64,000 bases of DNA from [Borrelia] tanukii (GTDB lineage: Bacteria; Spirochaetota; Spirochaetia; Borreliales; Borreliaceae). Both the position numbers and the translations under genes were made by a program. The DNA lies in the NCBI RefSeq assembly GCF_030436345.1, contig NZ_CP124038.1:62001-126000 (forward strand), read 5' to 3'. Positions 17,452-27,606 of this stretch are shown here, piece after piece. Position 1 is the first letter of the stretch. Each line of letters starts with the position of its first letter. The notes beneath the pieces were generated by a model. That model was not told where the DNA came from. It searched no databases and saw nothing but the letters and a program-made list of their open reading frames with translations.

Positions 17452-18720
17452 ATGGACTTCAAACAAATAAAAAGCAACGCTGAAAAGGTCAAGTTTTTAA
17501 GAAAAGATTTTCCTATTTTAAATAAAAAATTTAACAATAAGCATATAGTTTATTTTGACAATGCAGCAACCTCTCAAAAACCTAAAAAAGTAATTTATTC
17601 TAGCATAGAATATTATGAAAACTACAACGCAAATGTACATAGAAGCGGTCACAAATTTGCAATTCAATCTAGCATAACAATAGAAAAAACAAGAGAACTT
17701 GTAAAAAATTTCATTAATGCAGAATCTGCAAAAAATATAATATTTAACTCTGGCACTACAGATGGAATTAACACCATCGCAAACTCATTTTTTTACTCAA
17801 AATACTTTAAAAAAAAAGATGAAATTATTCTTACAACTCTTGAGCATAATAGTAATTTACTGCCATGGGCAAATCTTGCAAAATTAGCTAATCTAACAAT
17901 TAAATTTGCTAAATTCAATGAAATGGGAATTATTACCCCTGAAGAAATTGAAAAACTTATTACGGAAAAAACAAAACTCATCAGTATTTCAGGAATAAAT
18001 AATACTTTAGGAACCATTAACGATTTGGAATCTATTGGGAAAATAGCAAAAAAATACAATATAAGTCTTTTTGTAGATGCTGCACAAATGGCACCTCATA
18101 TAAAAATAGATGTTAAAAAAATTGGCTGTGACTTTTTGGTATTTTCTGGACATAAAATGCTTGCTCCAACAGGAATAGGAATTTTATACATTTCAAATAA
18201 AATGGCTGAAAAGCTTCATAGCTCAAAATTAGGGGGAAACACTGTAGAAGAAATATTCATAGAAAATAAAAAAATTAAATTTAAATCATTCGATGCTCCT
18301 AATAAATTTGAATCAGGAACCCCAAATATTGCGGGAATTATTGGACTTAAAGAGGCAATAAAATATATCAATAATATTTCTATGGATTTTATTTTAGAAC
18401 ATGATCAGCAATTAATCGAATACGGGGTAAAAAAATTACAAGAGATTGATGAAGTCGAATTTTTACTAAATACAAATCTTAAAAGAAATTCAATAATATC
18501 ATTTACGGTAAAAAATATTCACTCACACGATATTGAAACCTATCTAGATACAATGGGAATAGCAACTAGAGCTGGAAAAACTTGCTCCTATGTAGCATTT
18601 TTTCCAGAAAATTTAAATAAAAACCATCTTTTAAGAGTTAGCTTTTATTTTTACAATACACAAGAAGAAATTGATATTTTCATATTGGGGTTAAAAAAAG
18701 TAATAAAAGAGCTTTCATAA
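17452..18720 (+). CDS. sufS: Cysteine desulfurase, SufS-like (group II)
   Basis: A 422-residue PLP enzyme of the aminotransferase V fold. Visible features: YFDNAATSQKP near the N-terminus, the catalytic His block LEHNSNLLPW, VDAAQMAPH, the Schiff-base Lys in FSGHKMLAPTGIG (about 234) and the active-site loop RAGKTCSYV with the persulfide Cys (about 377). The enzyme takes sulfur from cysteine and hands it to an acceptor, here probably the SufU-like protein encoded 59 bases downstream. SufB, SufC and SufD genes are not in the window. The start ATG follows AAGGAACTTGTAAGG. Confidence 0.95.
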   Translation: MDFKQIKSNAEKVKFLRKDFPILNKKFNNKHIVYFDNAATSQKPKKVIYSSIEYYENYNANVHRSGHKFAIQSSITIEKTRELVKNFINAESAKNIIFNSGTTDGINTIANSFFYSKYFKKKDEIILTTLEHNSNLLPWANLAKLANLTIKFAKFNEMGIITPEEIEKLITEKTKLISISGINNTLGTINDLESIGKIAKKYNISLFVDAAQMAPHIKIDVKKIGCDFLVFSGHKMLAPTGIGILYISNKMAEKLHSSKLGGNTVEEIFIENKKIKFKSFDAPNKFESGTPNIAGIIGLKEAIKYINNISMDFILEHDQQLIEYGVKKLQEIDEVEFLLNTNLKRNSIISFTVKNIHSHDIETYLDTMGIATRAGKTCSYVAFFPENLNKNHLLRVSFYFYNTQEEIDIFILGLKKVIKELS

Positions 18721-18744
18721 AAATCTTCATAATATTTTTTATTA

Positions 18745-18761
18745 TTGATTTAATAAATCAA
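18745..18761. repeat. Small inverted repeat between sufS and sufU
   Basis: TTGATTT and AAATCAA form a perfect 7-bp stem with a 3-base loop (18752-18754), 18 bases before the sufU ATG. The gap of 59 bases has no clear Shine-Dalgarno sequence. The hairpin could affect sufU expression or mRNA stability. Confidence 0.4.
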
Positions 18762-18779
18762 AGAAAATAAAATTAAATT

Positions 18780-19208
18780 ATGCTCACTGAAGAAACTAAA
18801 AGAAAATTAATAAGGCTTAGTAAAGTAAATAATTACATAATACACAAAATAGAAACAAACCAAAATTTCAAACATCAATCTAAATGCGGGGATCAAATTT
18901 TATTCCAAATAATAGAAGCAAATAACGGAAAATTTAATTTCAAACATCATGCATCTGGATGCATGATTTTACTTGCAAGCGCTAACGCTTTAAACAAATT
19001 GTGCAATAATAAACTAAAACCCGAAATCCTAAACTTGGTACAAAAAGTAATAAGCGGCGATTTTACAAATCTAAACGAAATTGACGCAAGTTTAAAAATT
19101 TTTAACGCATTCACAAATACAAATAGAAAAGACTGTTTTTTATTGCCATACAAATCTTTAAAAGATAGTTTGGAAAACTACAAGCCTTTAAGGAGAGCTA
19201 TTAGATGA
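18780..19208 (+). CDS. sufU: SufU-like sulfur acceptor / NifU-N domain protein
   Basis: This 142-residue protein keeps the zinc/sulfur ligand set of SufU: Cys and Asp in KCGDQILF (about residues 38-40), Cys in ASGCMILLASA (about 61) and Cys in NRKDCFLLPYKSL (about 121). SufU accepts persulfide sulfur from SufS. No Shine-Dalgarno sequence precedes the ATG. The C-terminus overlaps comM by 4 bases. In an organism reported to need little or no iron, the sulfur could serve tRNA thiolation rather than clusters (inference). Confidence 0.9.
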   Translation: MLTEETKRKLIRLSKVNNYIIHKIETNQNFKHQSKCGDQILFQIIEANNGKFNFKHHASGCMILLASANALNKLCNNKLKPEILNLVQKVISGDFTNLNEIDASLKIFNAFTNTNRKDCFLLPYKSLKDSLENYKPLRRAIR

Positions 19209-20740
19209 AAATCTATTCACACTCATCAATCGGATATGAAGGAGAGCTAATTGAGATTGAAATAGATATTAAAAAAGGAATTTCTGGAATTGATATTGTG
19301 GGGCTTGCTGGAAGCGAAATTAAAGAATCAAGAGAAAGAGTAAAATCAGCTATCAAAAATTCAAATTTTCATTTCCCCAAAGATAGAATATTAATAAATC
19401 TTGCACCAGCTGGAATTAAAAAGCTTGGAACAGCTTTTGACCTTTCGATTGCTATTAGCATTATTAAAATCCAAGAAAACAAAAATAATGAAAATTTAGA
19501 AATCTTAGTATTGGGAGAATTGCAATTAGATGGCAAAATAAGATCAATAAAAGCGGTTTTGCCAGCCATTGCTCTTGCCAAAGAAAAGGAAATAAAATTT
19601 GCAATAGTTCCCTTCGAAAATTTAGAAGAAGCTCGCCTAATAGATGGTTTAAATATTTGGGGTGTTAAAAATTTAAAAGAAACTATAAAAATAATAGAAC
19701 AATTAAACGACAATATACTTCCCCCAAGAACAAATATTAAACCACAACCAACAATTGAACAAGATTATATTTTAGATTATGACTTTAAAAATATAAAAGG
19801 ACAACAAAGAGCAAAAAGAGCAATTGAAATAGCAATTGCCGGGGGACATAACATTATGTTATTTGGTCCACCTGGAAGCGGGAAAACACTTAGTATTAAG
19901 TGCGCCCAATCTATTCTTCCTCCACTTACAAACAAAGAACTGATAGAAACAAATAGAATATGGTCAATATCAGGAAAATTAATAGACAGCAAAATAATAA
20001 AACAAAGACCTTTTAGAAATCCTCACCATACTGCTAGTAAAGAAGGAATAATTGGAGGGGGTCCAAATCCTTTACCTGGAGAAGTGTCTCTTGCCCACAA
20101 TGGAATATTATTTCTAGATGAAGCTTTAGAATTTAAAAAATCCATCTTACAATCTTTACGTGAACCTATTGAAGACAAATCAATTTCAATCTCAAGAGCA
20201 AGTTCCAAATTATTCAAATACCCCGCCAATTTCCAACTAATGCTTGCAATGAATCTTTGCCCTTGTGGAAATCTTGGCAAAAAAAATACAGATTGTTTTT
20301 GCTCACAACAAGAAATCTCAAATTATTGGAAAAAACTTGGAGCTGCAATGCTTGATAGAATTGATATTAGAGTTCCAACAAGAGCAATTAATAATGAAAA
20401 ATTACTCAGCGAAACAAGCGAAAGTTCAAGCGAAATAAAACAAAGAATAATAAAAGCAAGAAACATTCAAAATATAAGATATGAAAGTTTTGCAAACATA
20501 AATAAAAATTCTGATCTTAATTCCGATCACATTGAAAAATTTTGCGAATTAAGTGCAATCTTGAAAAATGATTTAATTTACATTCTAAACAAACTCAACA
20601 TATCTTCAAGAGCAACACATTCAATACTAAAAATTGCAAGAACAATCTCCGATTTAAAAGAAGAAAAAAATATTTCAAGAGAAGCCTTACTTGAGGCAAT
20701 TGAACATAGAAAAAACGGAGAAAATATGCTTGAAAAATAA
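19205..20740 (+). CDS. comM: ComM/YifB-family AAA+ ATPase (Mg-chelatase-like)
   Basis: Complete at 511 residues. The N-terminal ChlI/Lon-like domain has GLAGSEIKESRERVKSA and PAGIKKLGTAFDL. The AAA+ core has Walker A GPPGSGKT (about 220-227), a Walker B-like FLDEALEF and NPCPCG-like block MNLCPCGNLGKKNTDCFCS. The C-terminal Mg_chelatase_C helical region contains RATHSILKIARTI. In transformable bacteria ComM is a helicase that promotes branch migration during DNA uptake; elsewhere its role is unclear. ATG start overlaps sufU, so it is part of that operon despite the unrelated function. Confidence 0.93.
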   Translation: MKIYSHSSIGYEGELIEIEIDIKKGISGIDIVGLAGSEIKESRERVKSAIKNSNFHFPKDRILINLAPAGIKKLGTAFDLSIAISIIKIQENKNNENLEILVLGELQLDGKIRSIKAVLPAIALAKEKEIKFAIVPFENLEEARLIDGLNIWGVKNLKETIKIIEQLNDNILPPRTNIKPQPTIEQDYILDYDFKNIKGQQRAKRAIEIAIAGGHNIMLFGPPGSGKTLSIKCAQSILPPLTNKELIETNRIWSISGKLIDSKIIKQRPFRNPHHTASKEGIIGGGPNPLPGEVSLAHNGILFLDEALEFKKSILQSLREPIEDKSISISRASSKLFKYPANFQLMLAMNLCPCGNLGKKNTDCFCSQQEISNYWKKLGAAMLDRIDIRVPTRAINNEKLLSETSESSSEIKQRIIKARNIQNIRYESFANINKNSDLNSDHIEKFCELSAILKNDLIYILNKLNISSRATHSILKIARTISDLKEEKNISREALLEAIEHRKNGENMLEK

Positions 20741-20742
20741 AA

Positions 20743-20762
20743 ACCCCTAAAATATTTGGGGT
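20743..20762 (-). terminator. Terminator between convergent comM and ldh
   Basis: ACCCC and GGGGT (20743-20747 and 20758-20762) form a stem with a 10-base A/T loop. On the minus strand it is followed by a T-rich tract (TTTTTATTTTT), and it lies 8 bases past the ldh stop codon, so it is a good rho-independent terminator for ldh. The plus-strand tail is less U-rich, so action on comM is uncertain. Confidence 0.75.
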
Positions 20763-20769
20763 CTTAAAA

Positions 20770-21783
<1,014 letters not shown>

Positions 21784-21839
21784 TTATCGCATTTCTAAGG
21801 GCTTTGCCAATAAAATACTTTCAAAAATTAAAAATACAT

Positions 21840-23639
21840 TTAATTATCATTAGATTTCAAAACCGCAAGAAAAGCACTTTGCGGAATCTCAACATTCCCT
21901 ACCATCTTCATTCGCTTTTTACCTTCTTTCTGCTTTTCCAAAAGTTTTCGCTTACGAGTAATATCACCACCATAACACTTAGCAGTAACATCTTTTCTAA
22001 CAGGAGAAATTGTCTCTCTAGCAATAACATTAGAGCCAATAGCACCTTGAATGGCTATTTTAAATTGTTGTCTTGCTATTTCATCTTTCAACTTTTTACA
22101 AATCCCAATAGCCTTAGTTCTTGCACTATCTTTAAAAACCAATTGAGAAAGTGCATCAACCCTATCCCCATTGACCAATATATCTAATCTTACTAAATCT
22201 GTATACTCATAATCTAAAAGTTCATAATCAAAAGAAGCATATCCACGACTCACAGATTTAATCTTATCATAAAAATCAAAAAGGATTTCAGAAAGAGGCA
22301 TTTTATAAATAAGCTCAACACGCTTAGTATCAAGATAAATTAAGTTTGTCTGCACTCCTCTTTTCAACAGACACACACTCATAATATTTCCTAAAAATTC
22401 TGTAGGAACAATAATATTGGCTCTAATATAAGGTTCAAGAACACTTTCAATAGCTTCATTTCCGGGAAATTGTTCAGGACTTTCAATAAAATAAGATTCT
22501 CCCTTTTTAGAAATTATTTTGTATCTAACAGAAGGAGAAGTCAATATCACATTTAAATCAAATTCACGCTCAATACGCTCTTGAATAACCTCTAAATGCA
22601 AAAGACCAAGAAATCCACACTTAAAACCATGCCCAAGAGCCGCTGATGAATCTTTTTCAAATATTAAAGATGCATCATTAAGCTTTAATCTATCCATTGC
22701 CTTTAAAAGATCATCGTATTGATTAGCATCAACAGGATACACTGAAGAAAACACTACAGGCTTAACTTCTTTAAATCCCTCAAGAGGGAATAATGCAGGA
22801 CAATCACAAAGAGTTACTGTATCGCCAATCTTCACATCTGATATATTTTTTATTCCTGCAATAAAATATCCGACATCCCCTGCTTCTAACCTATCTTTTC
22901 TTTCAAGCAATATCTTAAAAACTCCAATCTCCTCAATTACATACTCGCTATTAGTATGCATTAACTTAATCTTATCACCTGTCTTGATTTGTCCTTCGAA
23001 AATCCTAAAGTGAACAACAACCCCTCTATAAGAATCATAATGAGAATCAAAAATTAATGCTCTTAATGGATCTTTAATACTTCCTTTAGGGGATGGCACA
23101 TACTTACAAATAGCTTCAAGCAAATCATCAATTCCTATTCCATTTTTAGCAGAAATCAAAATAGCAATTTCTTCATTTAACCCCAAATCATTTTTTATTT
23201 GCTTTTTTACAAAGTCAATATTAGCATTTGGAAGATCTATCTTATTAATAACAGGAATAATTTCTAAATCGTGCTCAAAAGCCATATAAAAATTAGAAAC
23301 TGTCTGAGCTTGTATTCCCTGGCTTGCATCAATTAATAAAAGGGCACCCTCACAAGATGAAATTGCTCTTGATACTTCATAAGAAAAATCAACATGGCCT
23401 GGAGTATCCACAAAATTTAACTCATAAATATCACCATCATTACTTTTATAAGTAATTGTTACTGCCTGGCTTTTTATTGTAATTCCTCTTTCTCGCTCAA
23501 TCTCCATACTGTCAAGCATTTGACTTTTAAAATCACGATCAGATATTATTTTAGCCTTTTGAATAAATCGATCGGCTAATGTCGACTTACCATGATCAAT
23601 GTGTGCAATAATGCAAAAATTTTTCTTACGAATACTAAT
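21840..23639 (-). CDS. lepA: Translation elongation factor 4 (LepA), probable ATT start
   Basis: A complete LepA: AHIDHGKST (G1), DTPGH (G3), NKID (G4), domains II/III, and the LepA-specific C-terminus with YGGDITRKRKLLEKQKEGKKR. LepA back-translocates or remodels stalled ribosomes. The start needs care. The frame is open to a TTG at 23666 with no good ribosome site. TAGGGGGAG (23653-23645) sits 5 bases before an ATT at 23639, which would give MSIRKKNFCIIAHIDHGKST, the N-terminal length usual for LepA (599 residues). No ATG or GTG lies between. I therefore give the ATT start; identity is certain, the start is not. The gene is 38 bases downstream of the previous stop if ATT is used. Confidence 0.95.
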   Translation of the reverse strand: MSIRKKNFCIIAHIDHGKSTLADRFIQKAKIISDRDFKSQMLDSMEIERERGITIKSQAVTITYKSNDGDIYELNFVDTPGHVDFSYEVSRAISSCEGALLLIDASQGIQAQTVSNFYMAFEHDLEIIPVINKIDLPNANIDFVKKQIKNDLGLNEEIAILISAKNGIGIDDLLEAICKYVPSPKGSIKDPLRALIFDSHYDSYRGVVVHFRIFEGQIKTGDKIKLMHTNSEYVIEEIGVFKILLERKDRLEAGDVGYFIAGIKNISDVKIGDTVTLCDCPALFPLEGFKEVKPVVFSSVYPVDANQYDDLLKAMDRLKLNDASLIFEKDSSAALGHGFKCGFLGLLHLEVIQERIEREFDLNVILTSPSVRYKIISKKGESYFIESPEQFPGNEAIESVLEPYIRANIIVPTEFLGNIMSVCLLKRGVQTNLIYLDTKRVELIYKMPLSEILFDFYDKIKSVSRGYASFDYELLDYEYTDLVRLDILVNGDRVDALSQLVFKDSARTKAIGICKKLKDEIARQQFKIAIQGAIGSNVIARETISPVRKDVTAKCYGGDITRKRKLLEKQKEGKKRMKMVGNVEIPQSAFLAVLKSNDN

Positions 23640-23677
23640 ACTTGCTCCCCCTAAACCATAAATCAAGATTTAAAAAT

Positions 23678-24649
23678 TTACCTTTTTTTAAATACAAAAT
23701 CCTTAATTTGACTTCTTGATTTCGTAATATAAGGAGAAAACCTTGGTGCAAGATCCACTATTAATTTCCAAGTATCTATTGCTCTAAATCTATAATTGCC
23801 ATTAGAATATGCATAAGTAGCAACAGCAATATTGTAAACTATTTCCCAAAAATCTGTAGATTCAAAAGCATTCTTTATTGACTTATACTCATTAATTTTT
23901 TGAACAAAAGACCTTAAATTTTTAAACTGATACATAGGTTCATAATAACAAACATAATTATACATTCTTGTTAAAATCCCTACTGCGGCTATAAGCCCAT
24001 GAGTAATTGAAAGTTCATAAGCCTTCAAGCGCAAATAAACTTTTGACAATAACTGATGCGTATCAATAACATTGTAGTTCTTAAATCTGTAAAGATTAAA
24101 GGTAAAATCAATACCAAAAGCTCCTCTTACTTGTTTTAAATAAGAAGTCAAATAAAATGAAACATTAAATTTATTGTTTGATGTACTATTTTCGCTTTGA
24201 GCATAATCATGATAACTATAATAATCTTTTTTAGTTGAAAACTTATTTAATATTTCGTTTAAATAATCAATCGTATCAACATAATTATTCTCAAGTTCGG
24301 CCATTTTGGCTAAAGAAAAAAGTATTTTTTTTTCAAAAGATCCATCTAGTAAATAATCTTTGTCTTCAAAAGACTTGTAAAGGTTTAATTTCTCAAGAAC
24401 AGCATTGCCAGACATACCATAAGCTACTGACAAATAATAACTGGCTTCAGGATAAACACCTTTTCTAAGCAAAGCTTCCTGCAAATAATTAATAGCATTC
24501 GTAATATTAGACTTGCTAAACTCAGATTTAGAATAAAGAAATTGCCTACCTTTTTCAAGTAAAATCCAATACGGAAAATTTTTATTACTTGAAGAATTCA
24601 AAGAAATAGAAAAAGGCAGAGCAAAAAACAATAAAACCCAATTTCTCAT
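23678..24649 (-). CDS. Exported TPR-like helical protein, unknown function
   Basis: The 323-residue protein has an N-terminal signal-like segment (NWVLLFFALPFSISL). The rest is helical with TPR-like units (NAINYLQEALLRKGVYPEASYYLSVAYG about 46-73, and similar blocks around 115-135 and 195-215). I do not recognise a specific family. It lies between atpK and lepA on the same strand. No Shine-Dalgarno sequence precedes the ATG. Confidence 0.7.
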   Translation of the reverse strand: MRNWVLLFFALPFSISLNSSSNKNFPYWILLEKGRQFLYSKSEFSKSNITNAINYLQEALLRKGVYPEASYYLSVAYGMSGNAVLEKLNLYKSFEDKDYLLDGSFEKKILFSLAKMAELENNYVDTIDYLNEILNKFSTKKDYYSYHDYAQSENSTSNNKFNVSFYLTSYLKQVRGAFGIDFTFNLYRFKNYNVIDTHQLLSKVYLRLKAYELSITHGLIAAVGILTRMYNYVCYYEPMYQFKNLRSFVQKINEYKSIKNAFESTDFWEIVYNIAVATYAYSNGNYRFRAIDTWKLIVDLAPRFSPYITKSRSQIKDFVFKKR

Positions 24650-24719
24650 AATAATAAATATATTAAATTAACTCATAAATTACGAGAAAACTTAATATTA
24701 AAAATAATAATAATCAAAA

Positions 24720-25154
24720 TTAAACAAACTTGAATATCATTAAAAATACCATTACAAAAAGAGCAACAGATTCTATTAATCCTAAAACTAACAGGTATGT
24801 AGCAAATCCTTTTCCGGTCTCAGAAAAAGCATCACAAGCGCCTGCTGCCGCTTTACCTTGAGCAAATCCAGAAACAGCAATCGCAAACCCACCGCCAAGA
24901 CCAGCTCCAAGTAACAACCATGGATTTGTCTGCATCATTACCTCATATAACGTGTTCATTAAAATATATCCATATATTATTTGAGTCAATGGTGCTGAAA
25001 CAAAAACAATCAATAAAAATGGTGCTGGCTTTCCTTGCATATAGCATCTCTTCCATGCTCCAATAGCAGCACTGCCCGCTGCTCCCATACCCAACGCGGA
25101 ACCTATTGCTGAGATTGTTAAAGCTGAATTAACTCCTATTAAACCTATATCCAT
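24720..25154 (-). CDS. atpK: V-type ATPase subunit K (rotor proteolipid), likely Na+-binding
   Basis: The protein of 144 residues has four membrane helices, a duplicated hairpin as in V-type c subunits. The ion-carrying Glu is in helix 4 (LGLIESVALF, E128). Helix 2 has PLTQIIYG (T57, Q58) and helix 3 AQGKAAAGA (Q99). In the Enterococcus hirae Na+-ATPase rotor the Na+ ligands are T64, Q65, Q110 and E139; the order and the 29-residue spacing from Gln to Glu match here. The first hairpin lacks its own Glu, as usual for this type. AAGGAG precedes the ATG. It is the last gene of the V-ATPase operon. Confidence 0.95.
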   Translation of the reverse strand: MDIGLIGVNSALTISAIGSALGMGAAGSAAIGAWKRCYMQGKPAPFLLIVFVSAPLTQIIYGYILMNTLYEVMMQTNPWLLLGAGLGGGFAIAVSGFAQGKAAAGACDAFSETGKGFATYLLVLGLIESVALFVMVFLMIFKFV

Positions 25155-25170
25155 AAGTACTCCTTTTTAT

Positions 25171-26997
25171 TTATTTTTTTATTTTTCTAAAAGGCTTATA
25201 AGCATATCCACTCCATTCTTGCCCTAAATGGTTTGAAAATTCAAGCATATTAAGCCTTACTCCATGAACAATTACTGAAAGTAAAGATAACATTATATTT
25301 AAAACATGCCCCAAAAGAATAACAATAATTCCAACTACTATAAGACCAATATTAGAAGATTTTAACAAAGGCATTGACATAGCATTAAAACTTGCTGAGA
25401 TTGAAAGCCCTGCAAGTCCAACTGCAAAAAGTCTAATATAAGATATTATATCTGCAAATCCCGACACAGTAGTTAAAAACTGCTCTATAATGCCCCCAAA
25501 ACTTTTCAATATACACTTGAAAAAATTTGAACCATCTTGCTTGCCAAAAACAAACACAAGTGCAACGCCAAAATATATTGCGTTATAAACAGCATTATAC
25601 ATAGGAAATCGAGATTGGCTAAGTATTAAATTCAAAACAAGGTAATAAAGGCCAACTATACCTATGAGCCAACCAATCTGCGCAATTGAATGAATATGGG
25701 GCTTTTCTTTTACTTGTCTGAAAAAATTCCAAGCATGGGCTAATGAAATTTGCAAAACTCCTATTGAAAAGCAAATAAAGATAATATTTTGAACACTATT
25801 TTTATCTGTCAAATAACTAACTTTAAATGAATTCAAAATAGGAAACATTTCAAGAATTAAAGGACTACCAAACCAAGTTCCAGTCATAGAGCCATAAAGT
25901 ATCGATGATACACTAAGATAAAATATTAACCCATGAACTGGAGTTAAAGGCTTGCCTTTAAGAATGAAACTCAAGCTAAAAAGAATTCCTATCAAAAAAA
26001 ATATCACTCCATAAGCCGCATCACCTATTATCATCCCAAAAAACACAAAGAAAAATAACATAAAAATAAAACTTATATCCCTTTCTTTATATCCAGGAAT
26101 TGTCTCTAAAATATTAAAAATAGGCGCAGCTAAATTGGCAATTCCTTTTCTTTTTATATAGGTTGGAATAATATCATTTTCTTCAGGATCTGCAAATTGA
26201 ACTGCAAAACCTGCTTTTAAAACTGAAGTTTTAAGAGATTCTTGACTTTCAGCTGGAACAAACCCCGTAATATACGAAAAATCTTCAAAATCAGTTTGCA
26301 TATCAGCTAAAACTTGCTCAAACTCTACGATTTGATCGTAATTTTTTATCTCATCTCTTAAAATATCAATATATTTATTAAAAAGAGAAATTTGGGTCAA
26401 TTTTTGATCTAAAATCTCATCAACAACCTTTAATTTATTATTAATATAATCAAGATCAAAATTAAACTTAAACTCATCAGCAATTTCAATTTTTTGCTCA
26501 AACTCACCAACACTCACAAAATAAGAAGTATTTTTTACATTTTTAATCAAAAATACATTAACATTGGGGTCTCTTAATAAATTTTTATATTCACTTTTTT
26601 GGATTTTAAAAAAGTTAATATAAATGTTAGATTCTTTCAATTTATCAATATACTCTAAAGAAAAATTTCCCCAAACGGAAATCAAATTCTTTTCATGTAG
26701 TAAAGATCGTTTAATATCTTGAAATTCTTTGATCTCATTGCCCAAATTGACTATGCTTTTTGCAATATCTAAAAAATTTCCATTAGAAGATTTCAAAGCC
26801 TTAACGCCTCCATCTTCTCTGAGTAACGAAAGAGCTTGTATTAAAATTCGCCGATTATCAATGCTTTTTTTTAAAGAATCTGAATTTTTATTGCAAGAAT
26901 TAATATGAACTGCTCCAAAATCTCTTAAAATCTCTAATGATTCTTTTTTATATTTTGATAAAGTTAAAAGTAAAACTTTTTTCATTTTTACAATCAT
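25171..26997 (-). CDS. atpI: V-type ATPase subunit I (stator/ion channel subunit a)
   Basis: This 608-residue protein has a hydrophilic N-terminal half with coiled coils (about 1-330) and a C-terminal membrane half of about seven helices. The essential channel Arg is in SYIRLFAVGLAGL (about residue 520). Subunit I holds the peripheral stalk and forms the half-channels against the rotor. Start is ATG with AGGA 8 bases upstream. It is 10 bases downstream of atpD and 16 upstream of atpK. Confidence 0.95.
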   Translation of the reverse strand: MIVKMKKVLLLTLSKYKKESLEILRDFGAVHINSCNKNSDSLKKSIDNRRILIQALSLLREDGGVKALKSSNGNFLDIAKSIVNLGNEIKEFQDIKRSLLHEKNLISVWGNFSLEYIDKLKESNIYINFFKIQKSEYKNLLRDPNVNVFLIKNVKNTSYFVSVGEFEQKIEIADEFKFNFDLDYINNKLKVVDEILDQKLTQISLFNKYIDILRDEIKNYDQIVEFEQVLADMQTDFEDFSYITGFVPAESQESLKTSVLKAGFAVQFADPEENDIIPTYIKRKGIANLAAPIFNILETIPGYKERDISFIFMLFFFVFFGMIIGDAAYGVIFFLIGILFSLSFILKGKPLTPVHGLIFYLSVSSILYGSMTGTWFGSPLILEMFPILNSFKVSYLTDKNSVQNIIFICFSIGVLQISLAHAWNFFRQVKEKPHIHSIAQIGWLIGIVGLYYLVLNLILSQSRFPMYNAVYNAIYFGVALVFVFGKQDGSNFFKCILKSFGGIIEQFLTTVSGFADIISYIRLFAVGLAGLSISASFNAMSMPLLKSSNIGLIVVGIIVILLGHVLNIMLSLLSVIVHGVRLNMLEFSNHLGQEWSGYAYKPFRKIKK

Positions 26998-27007
26998 AAG
27001 CTTGTTC

Positions 27008-27604
27008 CTATTTTTTTTTTATCAAACTAGACTTAGCAATTTTACCTCTTACAACAGCTGCGGTTTGTTGATCTCCAAGATACACATTAATTTTTTTTAT
27101 ATTAGCCTTAGCTGTTGGTATCATAACTTTCTCAAATAAATTAACTCTCTGAGATGTTACTCGAAACTCTTTTAAAAGCAAATCAATCTGTTTTTTTAAA
27201 ATTTTAAGCTCTACATCAATTTGAATTGCAATTTTGAGAATTTCAATCCCCTTATCTACCCAATAAGGCGTAAAAAGCAAGTCGTGCCTTATATTTTCAT
27301 ATTCAATATAATCAAATATAGGAATTGCAACCCCTGCAATATTTACAGACTTTTTGACCACTGTTTTTACCTGAATCCAACTTTCAAAAGGAAATTTTTC
27401 GCTAAAAAGAGAAATCCAATTAGAAATACTCTCCTTAAGTTTTTGTTGCTCAAGATTTTTAATTCTGTAAGAATTCTCAATTCTAACAATTTCCATATAA
27501 AGCTGTTGTTTCTTAAGCTGCAAAGTAGGCAAATATCTTTTAAACATTTTAAGTTCATCTTTTTGCTTTTTAAGATCATTTTTGGTCAATTTAATTTTAG
27601 GCAT
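27008..27604 (-). CDS. atpD: V-type ATPase subunit D (central stalk)
   Basis: It has 198 residues from the ATG at 27604 (MPKIKLTKNDLKKQKDEL). It is almost entirely helical with long N- and C-terminal coiled-coil arms, as expected for subunit D, the rotating axle in the AB ring. LTKxxLKxQKxxLKxxKRYLPTLQLKKQQL is the family N-terminal pattern. A TTG two codons upstream (27610) is an alternative start that would overlap the atpB stop. Confidence 0.93.
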   Translation of the reverse strand: MPKIKLTKNDLKKQKDELKMFKRYLPTLQLKKQQLYMEIVRIENSYRIKNLEQQKLKESISNWISLFSEKFPFESWIQVKTVVKKSVNIAGVAIPIFDYIEYENIRHDLLFTPYWVDKGIEILKIAIQIDVELKILKKQIDLLLKEFRVTSQRVNLFEKVMIPTAKANIKKINVYLGDQQTAAVVRGKIAKSSLIKKK

Positions 27605-27606
27605 AA

